Shown in pieces: positions 1 to 9,802 of a DNA stretch of 64,000 nt; the stretch's first letter is position 1, and the number at the start of each line of letters is the position of its first letter. The position numbers and the translations under genes were made by a program. The notes under the pieces were generated by a model, which had not been told where the DNA came from, made no database searches, and saw nothing but the letters and a program-made list of their open reading frames with translations. The DNA lies in the NCBI RefSeq assembly GCF_964036595.1, contig NZ_OZ038523.1:2610501-2674500 (forward strand), written 5' to 3'. The stretch is from Tenacibaculum sp. 190524A05c. GTDB lineage: Bacteria > Bacteroidota > Bacteroidia > Flavobacteriales > Flavobacteriaceae.

Positions 1-45
1 CAACAGTTCCCCTATTTAAAAATAAGTAATCCCTAATTTTTAGAT

Positions 46-909
46 ATGATAAAAAAACTACTATTAGTTATTTTATTGGTTAGTAACATTGCATTCTCTC
101 AAGAGGAAAAAGTACAACAAGAAAAAAACCAAGATAGTATTCCGAAAAAATGGAACACTATTACCAAGTTGGCATTTATATTAAATCAATCAACATTTTC
201 AAATTGGGTTGCTGGTGGAACCAATACAGTTGCTGGTAATTTAAATGTAAACTATGAATTCAATTACAAAAAGAACAACTGGAACTGGGATAATAAAATA
301 ACTTCTGCTTACGGCTTAAGCTATGTTGATAAACAAGGTGTTCGTAAAACTGATGATCGAATTGAATACAATTCTCTTCTGGGTTACAAATCGAAAAAAG
401 ATTGGTTCTTTTCTTTTTTCAATAATTTAAAAACTCAATTTACACGAGGGTATGATTATGTTCAAACACCGAAATTAGCTATTTCCGATTTCTTCTCTCC
501 TGCCTATTTAAGTTTCGGACCAGGAATGTTATGGAAGAAATCAGATACCAAGTTTATCAATATTGCACCTTCTTCTTCTAGATTTACATTTGTTTCTCCT
601 GATTTTTCAGGAAAGTATGGTGTTGACGAAGGACAAACAAGTAGTTTCGGTTTAGGATTTAATTTATCATCTTATTATAAGTTTTCTATAACTGAAAACT
701 TAACTATGGAAAATATTTTGGCTTTATATTCCGATTATCTAGATAACCCGCAAAATGTTGATGTTGATTATCAAATTAATTTTTTAGTAAAAATCAGTAA
801 ATACTTTTCTACAAACCTTGGTTTTCATACTATTATAGATGATAACGCCTCTAAAAGCATTCAGTTTAAACAACTTTTTGGCTTGGGCGTGAATTATGTT
901 TTCCTATAA
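46..909 (+). CDS. DUF3078 family outer-membrane protein (copy 1)
   Basis: Predicted secreted protein of 287 aa with a Sec signal peptide (basic start, hydrophobic stretch, likely cut after IAFSQ near residue 19). The mature part is rich in alternating aromatic and polar residues (NWNWDNK, WFFSFFNNLKTQF, FSPAYLSFGPGMLWKK) as in small beta-barrel outer-membrane proteins, and it matches the DUF3078 family common in Flavobacteriia. It is a paralogue of the next gene: both carry FxxWxAGGTN, the WDNKI block, KTDDRxExNSL and FSPAYxxFGPGMLWKKSD in the same order and end with GLGVNYVF. Function is unknown; the family is assigned by motif similarity. No clear promoter falls in the 45 bases available upstream, so it may be transcribed from outside the window. 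Confidence 0.85.
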   Translation: MIKKLLLVILLVSNIAFSQEEKVQQEKNQDSIPKKWNTITKLAFILNQSTFSNWVAGGTNTVAGNLNVNYEFNYKKNNWNWDNKITSAYGLSYVDKQGVRKTDDRIEYNSLLGYKSKKDWFFSFFNNLKTQFTRGYDYVQTPKLAISDFFSPAYLSFGPGMLWKKSDTKFINIAPSSSRFTFVSPDFSGKYGVDEGQTSSFGLGFNLSSYYKFSITENLTMENILALYSDYLDNPQNVDVDYQINFLVKISKYFSTNLGFHTIIDDNASKSIQFKQLFGLGVNYVFL

Positions 910-931
910 TATGTGACTTTTTCATTTCATA

Positions 932-963
932 TTGGTCTAAATTCCAGAGAAAGCGTAGTTTTG
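932..963 (+). promoter_or_regulatory. Bacteroidota-type promoter for the second DUF3078 gene
   Basis: TTG at 932-934 and TAGTTTTG (TAnnTTTG) at 956-963, separated by 21 bp. This matches the -33/-7 pattern of the flavobacterial housekeeping sigma factor. The ATG at 995 lies about 31 nt downstream of the -7 box. Confidence 0.65.
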
Positions 964-994
964 CGCTAACATTTATTTAATTAATTTATTTATA

Positions 995-1825
995 ATGAAA
1001 AAATTATTAGCTATTGCTATAGTATTAGGAGGATTAACTCTTTCTGCTCAAGATGAGAAAAAAGAAGAACCAAAAGAAGGATGGAAAAAAGGAGGTACTA
1101 TTTCTTTTCTTTTTAACCAATCTGCTTTTAACAACTGGTTAGCCGGTGGTACAAACAGTATTGCAGGTACTTTAGGAATTAACTACGATTTTAATTACAT
1201 CAAAGGAGACTGGACTTGGGATAACAAGATTATAGCTTCTTACGGTTTAACAAAATTAAAAGGACAGAGTTTACAAAAAACGGATGACCGTTTTGAGTTT
1301 AACTCTTTAGCTGGTAAAAAAGCACAAGGAAACTGGTACTACTCAGCTTTCTTTAACTTTAAAACGCAAATGTCTTCTACAGATGTTAATGGTGTTCAAC
1401 AATCACACTTTTTCTCTCCAGCATATTTCCAATTTGGACCTGGTATGTTATGGAAGAAAAGTGATAACTTAAAAGTAAATATTGCTCCAGCAACATCAAA
1501 ATTAGTTGTTTTAGCAGAAGATTTAGCTCCTGCTTTTGGAGTTGATGCTGGTGAAACTACACGTTACGAATTAGGTGCTTCTGTTAGTGGTTATTACAAA
1601 TTCAATGTTATGGAGAATGTTTCTGTAGAAAACATTGTGAACTTATACAGCAACTATTTAGAAGATCCACAAAATATAGATTTAGACTACACAGTAAATG
1701 TAGTTATGAAAATCAATAAGTACTTGTCTGCGAATTTAGCATTACAAACGATTTACGATGATAATGCCTTCAAAGGATTTCAAACGAGAGAAGTATTTGG
1801 TTTAGGTGTAAACTACGTTTTTTAA
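995..1825 (+). CDS. DUF3078 family outer-membrane protein (copy 2)
   Basis: 276 aa, signal peptide ending near LTLSAQ (residue 19), then a short Lys/Glu-rich linker and a predicted beta-barrel body. It is a tandem paralogue of the gene at 46-909, with the same order of motifs (FNNWLAGGTN, KTDDRFEFNSL, FSPAYFQFGPGMLWKKSD, GLGVNYVF at the C-terminus). The C-terminal aromatic residue fits an outer-membrane barrel. It has its own promoter (932-963) and a strong terminator (1847-1877), so it can be expressed separately from copy 1. Substrate or role is not known for the family. Confidence 0.87.
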   Translation: MKKLLAIAIVLGGLTLSAQDEKKEEPKEGWKKGGTISFLFNQSAFNNWLAGGTNSIAGTLGINYDFNYIKGDWTWDNKIIASYGLTKLKGQSLQKTDDRFEFNSLAGKKAQGNWYYSAFFNFKTQMSSTDVNGVQQSHFFSPAYFQFGPGMLWKKSDNLKVNIAPATSKLVVLAEDLAPAFGVDAGETTRYELGASVSGYYKFNVMENVSVENIVNLYSNYLEDPQNIDLDYTVNVVMKINKYLSANLALQTIYDDNAFKGFQTREVFGLGVNYVF

Positions 1826-1846
1826 ACCAAAATCATAAAACATTAG

Positions 1847-1877
1847 AAACCCCAAGTGATAATCTTGGGGTTTTTTT
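1847..1877 (+). terminator. Rho-independent terminator after the second DUF3078 gene
   Basis: Stem AAACCCCAAG (1847-1856) pairs with CTTGGGGTTT (1864-1873), 7-nt loop, followed by a T run. Confidence 0.9.
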
Positions 1878-1899
1878 ATTTTTACAAAAAAATCAAAAA

Positions 1900-2973
1900 A
1901 TGGGACTATTAATTTTATTTGGTGTTTTATCTATTGTTTTTTCCTTTTTATGTTCAATATTGGAAGCAGTACTATTAAGTGTTACACCAACATTTGTTAA
2001 CGTAAAAAAGAAAGAAGGTAAATCTTATGCTACAGGCTTAGAAGAATTAAAAAAAGATGTAGATAAACCTTTAATTGCAATTTTAACGCTTAACACAATA
2101 GCGCATACTGTAGGTGCCATTTTAGTTGGTTCACAAGCGGAAACAGTTTTTGCTGAAGATTCTGGAAGTGGAATTTTTAGTGGAGTATTTATAGTTTCTG
2201 CAATTATGACTATTTTAATTTTAGTGGCTTCAGAAATTATTCCTAAAACAATTGGAGCAACATACTGGAAATCATTAGCAGGATTTACTACCAAAGCACT
2301 TAATATCTTAATATTCTTCTTTAAGTACACAGGAATTATTTGGATCCTACAATTATTTACAAAAATGTTTGGTAAAGGTGGTCATGGAGAAAGTGTTTTA
2401 AGTAGAGAAGATTTTTCTGCAATGGCTGAAATTGCTGAAAAAGAAGGTGTTTTTGAAGAAAATGAAAGTAAAGTAATCAAGAACATGCTGAATTTTAAAG
2501 ACGTTTGGGCAAAACATATAATGACACCACGAACTGTGTTAAAAACAGCGGACGCATCTCAAACGATTCAATCGTTCTTTGATGAAAACCCGACATTGCG
2601 TTTTTCACGTATTCCTTTGTATGCAGATACTACTGATAATATAATTGGGTACTTTTTAAAAGATCAGCTCTTAGAAGCTATTATTCGTGGTAAAGGAGGA
2701 GAAAAACTTGAAACTATTAAACGTGATATTATTGTTACTAAAAGAGAATTACCAATTCCTGAGTTATTTGAGCAATTAATTGAAAAGAGAGAACATATTG
2801 CTTTAGTTGTAGATGAATATGGATCGGTAAGTGGAATCGTAACACAAGAGGACGCTATAGAGACATTATTAGGTCTTGAAATTATGGATGAAAGTGATAA
2901 TGTAGCTAACCTTCAAAATCTAGCTAGAAAGAGCTGGGAACAACGTGCAAAACGATTAGGAATTATCGAGTAA
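1900..2973 (+). CDS. CNNM/HlyC-CorC family membrane protein with CBS pair
   Basis: 357 aa inner-membrane protein. The N-terminal CNNM (DUF21) domain occupies about residues 1-165, with hydrophobic segments at the start (LLILFGVLSIVFSFLCSILEA), near residue 60 and around 95-115, plus the family motif ASEIIPKTIGA. A linker (SREDFSAMAEIAEKEGVFEENESKVIKNML) leads to two CBS domains (about 200-325) with MTPRTVL and VVDEYGSVSGIVTQED. The usual C-terminal CorC/HlyC transporter-associated domain is absent: the protein stops about 25 residues after the second CBS motif. Relatives have been linked to Mg2+/Co2+ or Na+/Mg2+ transport; here transport is only inferred. It stands alone between two terminators. 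Confidence 0.88.
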   Translation: MGLLILFGVLSIVFSFLCSILEAVLLSVTPTFVNVKKKEGKSYATGLEELKKDVDKPLIAILTLNTIAHTVGAILVGSQAETVFAEDSGSGIFSGVFIVSAIMTILILVASEIIPKTIGATYWKSLAGFTTKALNILIFFFKYTGIIWILQLFTKMFGKGGHGESVLSREDFSAMAEIAEKEGVFEENESKVIKNMLNFKDVWAKHIMTPRTVLKTADASQTIQSFFDENPTLRFSRIPLYADTTDNIIGYFLKDQLLEAIIRGKGGEKLETIKRDIIVTKRELPIPELFEQLIEKREHIALVVDEYGSVSGIVTQEDAIETLLGLEIMDESDNVANLQNLARKSWEQRAKRLGIIE

Positions 2974-3010
2974 AGAGATTTCTACTACACTAAGAAAACA
3001 TTATAAAGTA

Positions 3011-3040
3011 AAAAAGCCTGAGCAAATGCTCAGGCTTTTT
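3011..3040. terminator. Bidirectional terminator between convergent genes
   Basis: Near-perfect palindrome: AAAAAGCCTGAGCA (3011-3024), 2-nt loop, TGCTCAGGCTTTTT (3027-3040). It has a T run on both strands, so it can serve the CNNM gene ending at 2973 and the receptor gene ending at 3065 on the minus strand. Confidence 0.9.
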
Positions 3041-3064
3041 ATTTATGTAGTAGCCATTTAAAGC

Positions 3065-5971
3065 TTAGTCATTAATTGTCCAAGAGAAGTAGTAAACTTG
3101 CCCTATTTGTCCAGTACCTGGAGCAACTAAGTATTCGTCACCGAATAAATTTGTACCTCCGATTTTGAATTTTGATTTAATAGAAGGTACTCTATAGTTT
3201 AATTGTGCATCCATTACAGTTCTTGCATCAACATCTCCTTTTACAAATGGAGAAACCCATCTATACTTATCTAACCATCTTCCGCTAAAGTTAAATCCAA
3301 AGTTTTTTAATAGACTGTCGTTCCCAAATTGAACTTTTGCACTATGTTTTGGAGTATTAAAGTTAGGCTCGAAGAAACCGTTATCTCTTTCTTCAACGTT
3401 AAAATTTATATAATTATAATTCAACCCTAAATCAAAACTTCCGAATACCTTAGTATTAACAGCAATACTTGCACCGTATGAATTAACTTTAGATTTACTA
3501 TTGGTAACAATATTAAATTCTTGAACTAATTCCTCTCCATTTGGACCTAAGTTAGTGAAAGCATATTCTGCGTAAGCATCCCAAATTAATACATTTGTAT
3601 CTGGATCTATACGTCCCCCAGAAACAACTGGGTCTTGCAACTGAGCTGCTGTTAATGGAGTATTACCAAATGGAAAAACTTGACCAAATTTTGGTGTAAC
3701 TATATCTTGGAAAAATACGAAGTCATTATGTATACTATAGAAACCGTTCACATCAATACTAATATTATTTGTATCAGAAATAGGGAACATACTGCGGTAT
3801 CCTAATTCAATTGTTCTAACTTCTTCAGGTTTGATTTCACCATATTCTGATTTTAAAAAACTACCAGTTGTATATACAGATTCAGTTAACATGGAATTAT
3901 TAATTACATCTTCACCAGTGATAACACCATCTGTAACTTGTGGTAATCCTGGGATATTAAGAATTAATCCATCTCCCACTGAAATTCTATCTAAATTATC
4001 TTTAGAGGTACCTAAATTTATTTTTCTTCCCGGTTGATTAAACAAATATTGTTCCTGAATTGTAGGGTTTCTAAATCCTGTTTGATACGATGCACGAACG
4101 ATGTGGTTTTTATCAGCTCCTAAAGCATAATTCACTGCAAAACGTGGTGAATAGTTTCCTTCGAAATTTTGAGATTTATCATAACGAACAGAAGCTGTTA
4201 ATTTTAATCTTTCGTCTAAAAATTTCTTTTGAATTTGCGAATAAAACCCGTATTCCTGAACTTGAATTGATTCTGTAGCATCATTAAAAATTGTTCCTCT
4301 AGAATCAGGATTATACTGTCTAAAAGATCCTCCAACTTGTACGTCTGCCCAATCGTTTAATAAACTTGCAAAGTTGTAGTTCCCATCAAGATGAGTATAC
4401 GTACTTCTGTCATAAATTCTACTACCACCTTCTGTAATTAAAGTTGATCGAACATCATTCAAAGCTTCTCTGAATTCAGTTGTACCCGGTTGTAGGCTAA
4501 AACCATCTGCATACGTTCTTGCAGCTTGTAAAATTGAAAGATCAGCTGAAAAATTATTCCAATCAATTCCGTTATTGCTTAATCCAAGCACATAATCAAC
4601 TCCCCAACTTCCTAGTAAGTTAGTTGCCTGAGTCCTTCTATTAAGAGCAGCTCCAGTAACATCTAAATTATAAGAATCTCCAGCATCATTTCTTGTATGA
4701 TAAGCTCTAACATAAAAGTTTTCTCCTTTTACCTCAAATTTAGATTGTCCAATTGAATAGTTTCTTTGTGAGAATCTAGATGAATTTCCTTGTAACAAGT
4801 TATTTCCACGTGCTAATCTAGTTGTTAAAATCAGCTCTAAAGTTTCATCCTCAAAAGGTCTATAATGTAAAGAAGTAGAGAATCTCAAATTCTTAGATTT
4901 ATCATCTATTAATAAATCTCTTTCAGCAAACCCTGTTCTACTAACTGTTTCATTTGGCAATGCTACTCCAAAAACATTCGCTCCTATACTTGCAACGTTA
5001 ATACTAGTATTAAACTCATCTCCGTATATGTTAACTCCGTCATAATTCAAGGTATTACCTCTTTCACCTTCAGTTAACTCATTTGTATCTATTAATTTGT
5101 TTCTAGTATCATTGGCTAACCATTCTGTTGCTTCAAAATAGGTGAAATTAACTTTAGCAGCAAAAGACTCGCTGAACTTATATGCAAACCTAGAAGATAA
5201 ATCATAGAAAAAATTAGTACCTGCTAACTCTTGATGAGTAACCCCTGTTTTATATAAAACACTTATTCCTGTAAAGTCAAAAGGGTTCTTAGTATTCATT
5301 AACAATATACCATTATAGGCATTGGCACCATATAAAGCAGAAGATGCTCCTGGTAATATTTCAACATTATTGATATCTAAATCAGATACTCCAGAAAGAT
5401 TTCCTGCACTAAAATTAAGTGCTGGAGCGGCAGTATCCATTCCATCAACCATTTGCACAAATCTAGAATTAGAAAAATCAGCAAATCCTCTAGTGTTTAT
5501 TGATTTAAATCCGTAACTCCCTTCTCTTGATTGAACTCCTTTAAGGTTTACTAATCCATCATAAAACGAATTTGAAGTTGTTTTTCTGATTTCTGTTAAT
5601 CCAAATCTTTCGATAGTTACTGGAGATTCAATAATTCTTTCCGGAACTCTCGAAGCGGAAATTACAACCTGATCTAAAAGTAAGTTCTCTTTTAAGATTA
5701 CATTTACTTTTTGACCTACTCTTGTGATTTCTACAATTTCAGATTGGTGACCAAAAGCTGAAACTGTTATCGTTTGTGGTAAACTACCTTTAACGGTGAT
5801 TGTAAATTCACCATTATCATTCGATGCAGTTGTCTCAGAACCACTTACAACTTTAGCTCCATAAAATGGCTCTAAATACTCGTTGTAAACCACACCATTA
5901 ATTTTTACCTGTGCAAAATTTACTACAGCACTTAAGGTAAAAACAATTACTAGTAATTGTTTTTTCAACAT
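3065..5971 (-). CDS. TonB-dependent receptor with carboxypeptidase-like N-terminal domain (module B)
   Basis: 968 aa outer-membrane receptor. Signal peptide to about residue 20 (NFAQ), then a CarbopepD_reg-like beta-sandwich (about 22-95, NGVVYNEYLEPFYGAKV), a TonB-box-like segment LDQVVISASR (99-108), a plug domain (about 115-230, with VEILPGASSALYGANAYNGILL) and a long 22-strand-type barrel ending SWTIND. It is 33 bp downstream of a TonB-C-domain gene and probably cotranscribed with it. It is clearly paralogous to the receptor at 6899-9754, sharing the same C-terminal block (KSKFKIGGTNLFGDEYLVAPG here). The substrate is unknown; no SusD partner, siderophore or vitamin gene is nearby, so a SusCD nutrient system is not supported. 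Confidence 0.92.
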   Translation of the reverse strand: MLKKQLLVIVFTLSAVVNFAQVKINGVVYNEYLEPFYGAKVVSGSETTASNDNGEFTITVKGSLPQTITVSAFGHQSEIVEITRVGQKVNVILKENLLLDQVVISASRVPERIIESPVTIERFGLTEIRKTTSNSFYDGLVNLKGVQSREGSYGFKSINTRGFADFSNSRFVQMVDGMDTAAPALNFSAGNLSGVSDLDINNVEILPGASSALYGANAYNGILLMNTKNPFDFTGISVLYKTGVTHQELAGTNFFYDLSSRFAYKFSESFAAKVNFTYFEATEWLANDTRNKLIDTNELTEGERGNTLNYDGVNIYGDEFNTSINVASIGANVFGVALPNETVSRTGFAERDLLIDDKSKNLRFSTSLHYRPFEDETLELILTTRLARGNNLLQGNSSRFSQRNYSIGQSKFEVKGENFYVRAYHTRNDAGDSYNLDVTGAALNRRTQATNLLGSWGVDYVLGLSNNGIDWNNFSADLSILQAARTYADGFSLQPGTTEFREALNDVRSTLITEGGSRIYDRSTYTHLDGNYNFASLLNDWADVQVGGSFRQYNPDSRGTIFNDATESIQVQEYGFYSQIQKKFLDERLKLTASVRYDKSQNFEGNYSPRFAVNYALGADKNHIVRASYQTGFRNPTIQEQYLFNQPGRKINLGTSKDNLDRISVGDGLILNIPGLPQVTDGVITGEDVINNSMLTESVYTTGSFLKSEYGEIKPEEVRTIELGYRSMFPISDTNNISIDVNGFYSIHNDFVFFQDIVTPKFGQVFPFGNTPLTAAQLQDPVVSGGRIDPDTNVLIWDAYAEYAFTNLGPNGEELVQEFNIVTNSKSKVNSYGASIAVNTKVFGSFDLGLNYNYINFNVEERDNGFFEPNFNTPKHSAKVQFGNDSLLKNFGFNFSGRWLDKYRWVSPFVKGDVDARTVMDAQLNYRVPSIKSKFKIGGTNLFGDEYLVAPGTGQIGQVYYFSWTIND

Positions 5972-6004
5972 TTTAAATTATTATTTAAGGATTGGAAATT
6001 ATTC

Positions 6005-6745
6005 TTATTCTTCTAAGGAAAAGTTGATTGGGAAACCGTACTTTACAGCTACAGCTTTTCCATCTTTCTTAGCAGGGATAAATTTTGTAAGTTTAGTTAC
6101 TACTCTCTTTGCTTCTTCATCAAGAATCTCAGCATTTTCAGGTCCTAATGTTTTAATATTCCTAACGTCTCCATTAGAGTCAATAATAAAACGAACCCAT
6201 ACTTCTCCTTGAACCATATTAGCTACGGCTTCAGCAGGGTATCTAAAATGCTTTTGAATATGCTTAATCATCTCTTCGTTGAAACAATCAACCATTTCAC
6301 CTTTTTTAGCTTTTTTACATCCTGTAAATAAAGGTAATCTATCTACAGTTGTAAATCTTTGTGCTTTTCTTACTTCCTCTTCAGATAAACTGTTTGTTAA
6401 AGCAGCAATATCTGTAGCAGCAGTTTTTCTTTTCAAAGTAAGTGAACTCGAAATTCCTGAAGTAGTAGAAATTTCAGACACTCCTGAAGTGTTTAAAGAA
6501 GCTGCATTTGTTGCAACTTGTTTCTTCTTTTTTACTTGTCTTTTCTTTAAAAATCTTTTTGAAGCAGAAACTCTTACAGTAATTTGTCTACTTCTTTTAC
6601 TTTTACCTTTCTTTGAAGGTTTAATAGAACATTTTGTGATGCTGTTAAGGTCTTCAATTACATCTTCCTTAGGAGTTTCACAAACTTCTTGGCCAAAAAT
6701 GTTAAGGGAAGCTAACAATACGATTAAAAGTACTTTTATTTTCAT
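6005..6745 (-). CDS. Secreted TonB C-terminal-domain protein (module B)
   Basis: 246 aa. The N-terminus (KVLLIVLLASLNIFGQ) looks like a cleavable signal peptide rather than a lasting TonB membrane anchor. It is followed by EDLNSITKC, a very basic stretch (about 45-80, with RSRQITVRVSASKRFLKKR), a Ser/Thr-rich linker, and a TonB_C domain from about 155 to the end (HIQKHFRYPAEAV, VQGEVWVRFIIDSNGDV, EEAKRVVTKLTKFIPAKKDG). The proline-rich spacer of classical TonB is missing. It lies 33 bp upstream of a TonB-dependent receptor, so it may touch that receptor's TonB box from the periplasm; how it would be energised without an anchor is unclear. Paralogues: 9803-10516, 14956-15669 and 15764-16420. 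Confidence 0.85.
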   Translation of the reverse strand: MKIKVLLIVLLASLNIFGQEVCETPKEDVIEDLNSITKCSIKPSKKGKSKRSRQITVRVSASKRFLKKRQVKKKKQVATNAASLNTSGVSEISTTSGISSSLTLKRKTAATDIAALTNSLSEEEVRKAQRFTTVDRLPLFTGCKKAKKGEMVDCFNEEMIKHIQKHFRYPAEAVANMVQGEVWVRFIIDSNGDVRNIKTLGPENAEILDEEAKRVVTKLTKFIPAKKDGKAVAVKYGFPINFSLEE

Positions 6746-6796
6746 ATATTCAATATTAACGCGTAGTTGTTAGTTTAGGTTTGGGTTTTCGCGGTG

Positions 6797-6804
6797 CAAA
6801 AGTA
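6797..6804 (-). promoter_or_regulatory. TAnnTTTG promoter -7 box for module B
   Basis: TACTTTTG on the minus strand, 52 nt before the ATG at 6745 and downstream of the terminator closing module A. A -33 TTG is not clear at the expected distance. Confidence 0.5.
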
Positions 6805-6840
6805 CTGCTTTTTTGCGAATAATTCATTTTTTAAGATTTT

Positions 6841-6876
6841 TTTAACAAAAAAAGAGTTAGCAAAATGCTAACTCTT
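6841..6876 (-). terminator. Terminator after the module A receptor
   Basis: Minus-strand hairpin with arms at 6866-6876 and 6852-6862 (AAGAGTTAGCA and its complement, 3-nt loop), followed on the minus strand by a T run. It separates the two TonB-C/receptor modules. Confidence 0.85.
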
Positions 6877-6898
6877 AGATAATTATATGATGTATACC

Positions 6899-9754
6899 CT
6901 AGTTATTAATTGTCCAAGATACATAATATTGTGATCCAATAATACCTGCTCCAGGAACTGACGTGTAATTTTCTCCTGTTAAATTAGTACCTCCAACTTT
7001 AATTTGAGATTTTAACGAAGGAACACCGAAACTCATCTGAGCATCTAAAACTAATCTGTCATCAACTAAAGCATCAATAAATCTAGATTGATATAAGAAT
7101 TCATCCTGCCATCTTGCATTCACTCCAAATCCAAAGTTCTTGAATAATCTCTCGTGACCTAATTGTAACTTCACTTGATGTTTTGGCGTATTAAAAGACG
7201 GTTTAAAGTCAATTGTTTCAGCATCTACCTTAAAATCTGAGAATGTATAGCTTCCTCCAAAGTCAAACCCTCCTAGGATTTTAGTAGAGAAACCTGCTGC
7301 AAATCCATAAGTGTCAATCTTAGAACTTGTATTTGTTCTCAAGATATATCTTAATACATCATTACTTACAACAGCAGTTAATGCTTCCGTTCCAGGACCA
7401 TTTTCTGGTGTAGTTGGATTATTTACATCTCCATATAATGGAGCAAACACCTCCTTAGTAGTAATGAAATCTTCGTGGAAGTTATAGTACCCTACAAGGT
7501 CAAATTCAAATAACTTTCCAGCTAAATCAACTGCTCCCCTGTATCCTAATTCAAAAGATTGTACTGTTTCTGGACGTAAAACCTCAAGTTCTGCTTTTTG
7601 TAATAAACTTAAATCTGGCGCATTTCCTAATCTCACGTCTGCTAAGAAAGCATCTACAGACTCCGCTGTAAATGAATTATTAAATGCATCTTCTCCAGTT
7701 AATGTTGCTGTTAAAGCCGGATTAGAACGATAAGGAGTTGTTGTAATTTCTCTTGTTAAATTTTCCTCTACCGTTCCTAAGAATACTCTATCTCCTAATT
7801 GAAGACCTAAATATTGATCTTGAGAGGTTGGGTTACGGAAGGCTGTTTGGAAACCAATTCTAAAGTTATGATCTCTTCTTTCACCTACAGCATAAGAAAG
7901 TGTTGCTCGTGGAGAGAATTTTCCTTCAAAGTTTCTTGCCTTATCAAAACGAGCTGTCGCTGTAAGTTTTAATCTATCGTCATTAAACGTTTTTTGTAAC
8001 TGTGTATATAAACCGTACAGTCTATGTCTAATTACTCCATCATCATCCGTATAAACTTGTCCTTGAGAATCTAATGCGAAACTTCTAAAACTACCTCCAA
8101 CTTGAATATTTGCAAAATCAAAATAATCAGATAAGTTCCAGTTTGCATCCGCATGATAATAACCAGTTTGGTCAATTAATCTAGCACCACCAGCACTTAA
8201 CGTGGTGCTTTTTGCTTTATTTAAACTCGCTTCATATTCCGGTGTTCCTGGAACAAATCTTCCAGTTTCTGCTGTTTGTCTTGCAAAAGCATGTGCTTGC
8301 TCATTAGTAGCTCCAGTAAAAACAGACGCTAAGTACGCAATACCATATTCACCAAAATAAGTTCCATGATCTTTCCAATCGTTTGCTACGAAAATACCGG
8401 CTAATCTAGTATCCGTAGTTTGCCCTGCATCATTCTCAGTATAATAACCTCTTACGAAGTAATTCTTACCTTTTACTTCTAACTTATACTGTTCCATGAA
8501 TCCTTGACGTTGATCATATCTATTACTAGCATGAATTACGTTATCTGATAAATGAAATTTAGAAGAGAAGATAATTTCAGCAGATTCTTTACCCCATGGT
8601 CTAAAGTGTAAAGCTCCATCAAAAGTTAAGAACTTTGTTCTGTAATTATTTAAATCTTCCTCACGATAACCAACTCTTGATACGTTAGTATTGTCAACAG
8701 TTAACCATGTTCCAGCAGGAATTGGTTGTCCGTTTGGTAATGGAACATTTCTATTTTCAAGACTTCTAATAATATCTCTTAAGTTGAATCCGATTTCATC
8801 ACCGTAAACATTAACTCCGTCATATCCTACATCATCAGCATGACTAAAACCTGGAATAATAGTTCCACCTTGACCTGTTGTATTTCTGTAATCTCTTGCA
8901 TACCAATCTTCACCATTCGTATATACAATATTTGCTTTAGCTGCAAAATGCTCACTAAACTTAAATGCCATTCTAGCACCAACATCATAAAAAGCGTATG
9001 CTCCTCTATCATCTTGAGTAGTAACCCCAGATTTGAAATACGTACTCATTCCGTGATCATCAAATGGGTTTTTACTTGTCATTAATAAGATACCGTTAAA
9101 TGCGTTTGCCCCATATAATGCAGAAGCCGCACCTGGAAGAATCTCGACAGTCTTTACATCTAGTTCATTTAATCCAAATAAGTTTCCGAAAGAATATTCG
9201 AAAACAGGAATAGAACTTTCCGCTCCATCGACTAATTGTACGAAACGGTTATTAAGTGTATTTCCAAAACCTCTATTTGACGTAATAATTTTAGTAGAAA
9301 AACTATTTCCAAGAACATCAATTCCTTTCAAATTTCCTAAACTTTCAAAGAAATTTGGCGAAGCTGTTCTTTTAATATACTTACCATCAATTCTTTCAAT
9401 TGTTACTGGCGATTCCATAACTCGTTCAGGAGTTCTCGAAGCCGAGATAACTACTTGGTCTAATACAAATGCTTCTTTTAAAATAACATTCAAATCATCA
9501 GATGCACTAGTTACTTGAACAACTTCTGTTTGGAATCCAACAGATGATACATTTAGTGTTACTGGAAACTTTTTAACCGAAATGGTAAACTCACCATCAA
9601 TGTTAGAAGTTGCCGATGTTCCTTCGCTTGATGTAATACTTGCACCTGGAAAAGGCTCCAAATACTCATCAAATACCAATCCTGACAGTTGGGTCTGAGC
9701 CAGCATGGTAAAATTTACTGCACAAAATAACAGTAGAAGTAGTTTTCTAACCAT
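6899..9754 (-). CDS. TonB-dependent receptor with carboxypeptidase-like N-terminal domain (module A)
   Basis: 951 aa outer-membrane receptor. Signal peptide to about residue 20 (FTMLAQ), CarbopepD_reg-like domain about 21-95 (GLVFDEYLEPFPGASI), TonB-box-like LDQVVISASR (98-107), plug domain about 112-225 (VEILPGAASALYGANAFNGILL), then the barrel, ending QYYVSWTINN. It starts 48 bp after the TonB-C gene at 9803-10516. The first 110 residues and the last 60 are the most like its paralogue at 3065-5971, while the extracellular-loop regions of the barrel differ. That pattern fits duplication followed by divergence of what is bound. Ligand unknown. Confidence 0.92.
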   Translation of the reverse strand: MVRKLLLLLFCAVNFTMLAQTQLSGLVFDEYLEPFPGASITSSEGTSATSNIDGEFTISVKKFPVTLNVSSVGFQTEVVQVTSASDDLNVILKEAFVLDQVVISASRTPERVMESPVTIERIDGKYIKRTASPNFFESLGNLKGIDVLGNSFSTKIITSNRGFGNTLNNRFVQLVDGAESSIPVFEYSFGNLFGLNELDVKTVEILPGAASALYGANAFNGILLMTSKNPFDDHGMSTYFKSGVTTQDDRGAYAFYDVGARMAFKFSEHFAAKANIVYTNGEDWYARDYRNTTGQGGTIIPGFSHADDVGYDGVNVYGDEIGFNLRDIIRSLENRNVPLPNGQPIPAGTWLTVDNTNVSRVGYREEDLNNYRTKFLTFDGALHFRPWGKESAEIIFSSKFHLSDNVIHASNRYDQRQGFMEQYKLEVKGKNYFVRGYYTENDAGQTTDTRLAGIFVANDWKDHGTYFGEYGIAYLASVFTGATNEQAHAFARQTAETGRFVPGTPEYEASLNKAKSTTLSAGGARLIDQTGYYHADANWNLSDYFDFANIQVGGSFRSFALDSQGQVYTDDDGVIRHRLYGLYTQLQKTFNDDRLKLTATARFDKARNFEGKFSPRATLSYAVGERRDHNFRIGFQTAFRNPTSQDQYLGLQLGDRVFLGTVEENLTREITTTPYRSNPALTATLTGEDAFNNSFTAESVDAFLADVRLGNAPDLSLLQKAELEVLRPETVQSFELGYRGAVDLAGKLFEFDLVGYYNFHEDFITTKEVFAPLYGDVNNPTTPENGPGTEALTAVVSNDVLRYILRTNTSSKIDTYGFAAGFSTKILGGFDFGGSYTFSDFKVDAETIDFKPSFNTPKHQVKLQLGHERLFKNFGFGVNARWQDEFLYQSRFIDALVDDRLVLDAQMSFGVPSLKSQIKVGGTNLTGENYTSVPGAGIIGSQYYVSWTINN

Positions 9755-9802
9755 AATAAAATGTTTGATTAATTGATTTTGCTCTCTTAAAGTAACAAAA
9801 AA

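Noticed and set aside
6279..6773. Open frame of 164 aa on the plus strand, opposite the TonB-C gene
   Set aside because: It mirrors the conserved TonB-C coding frame on the minus strand, and its translation shows only compositional hydrophobicity with no family features.
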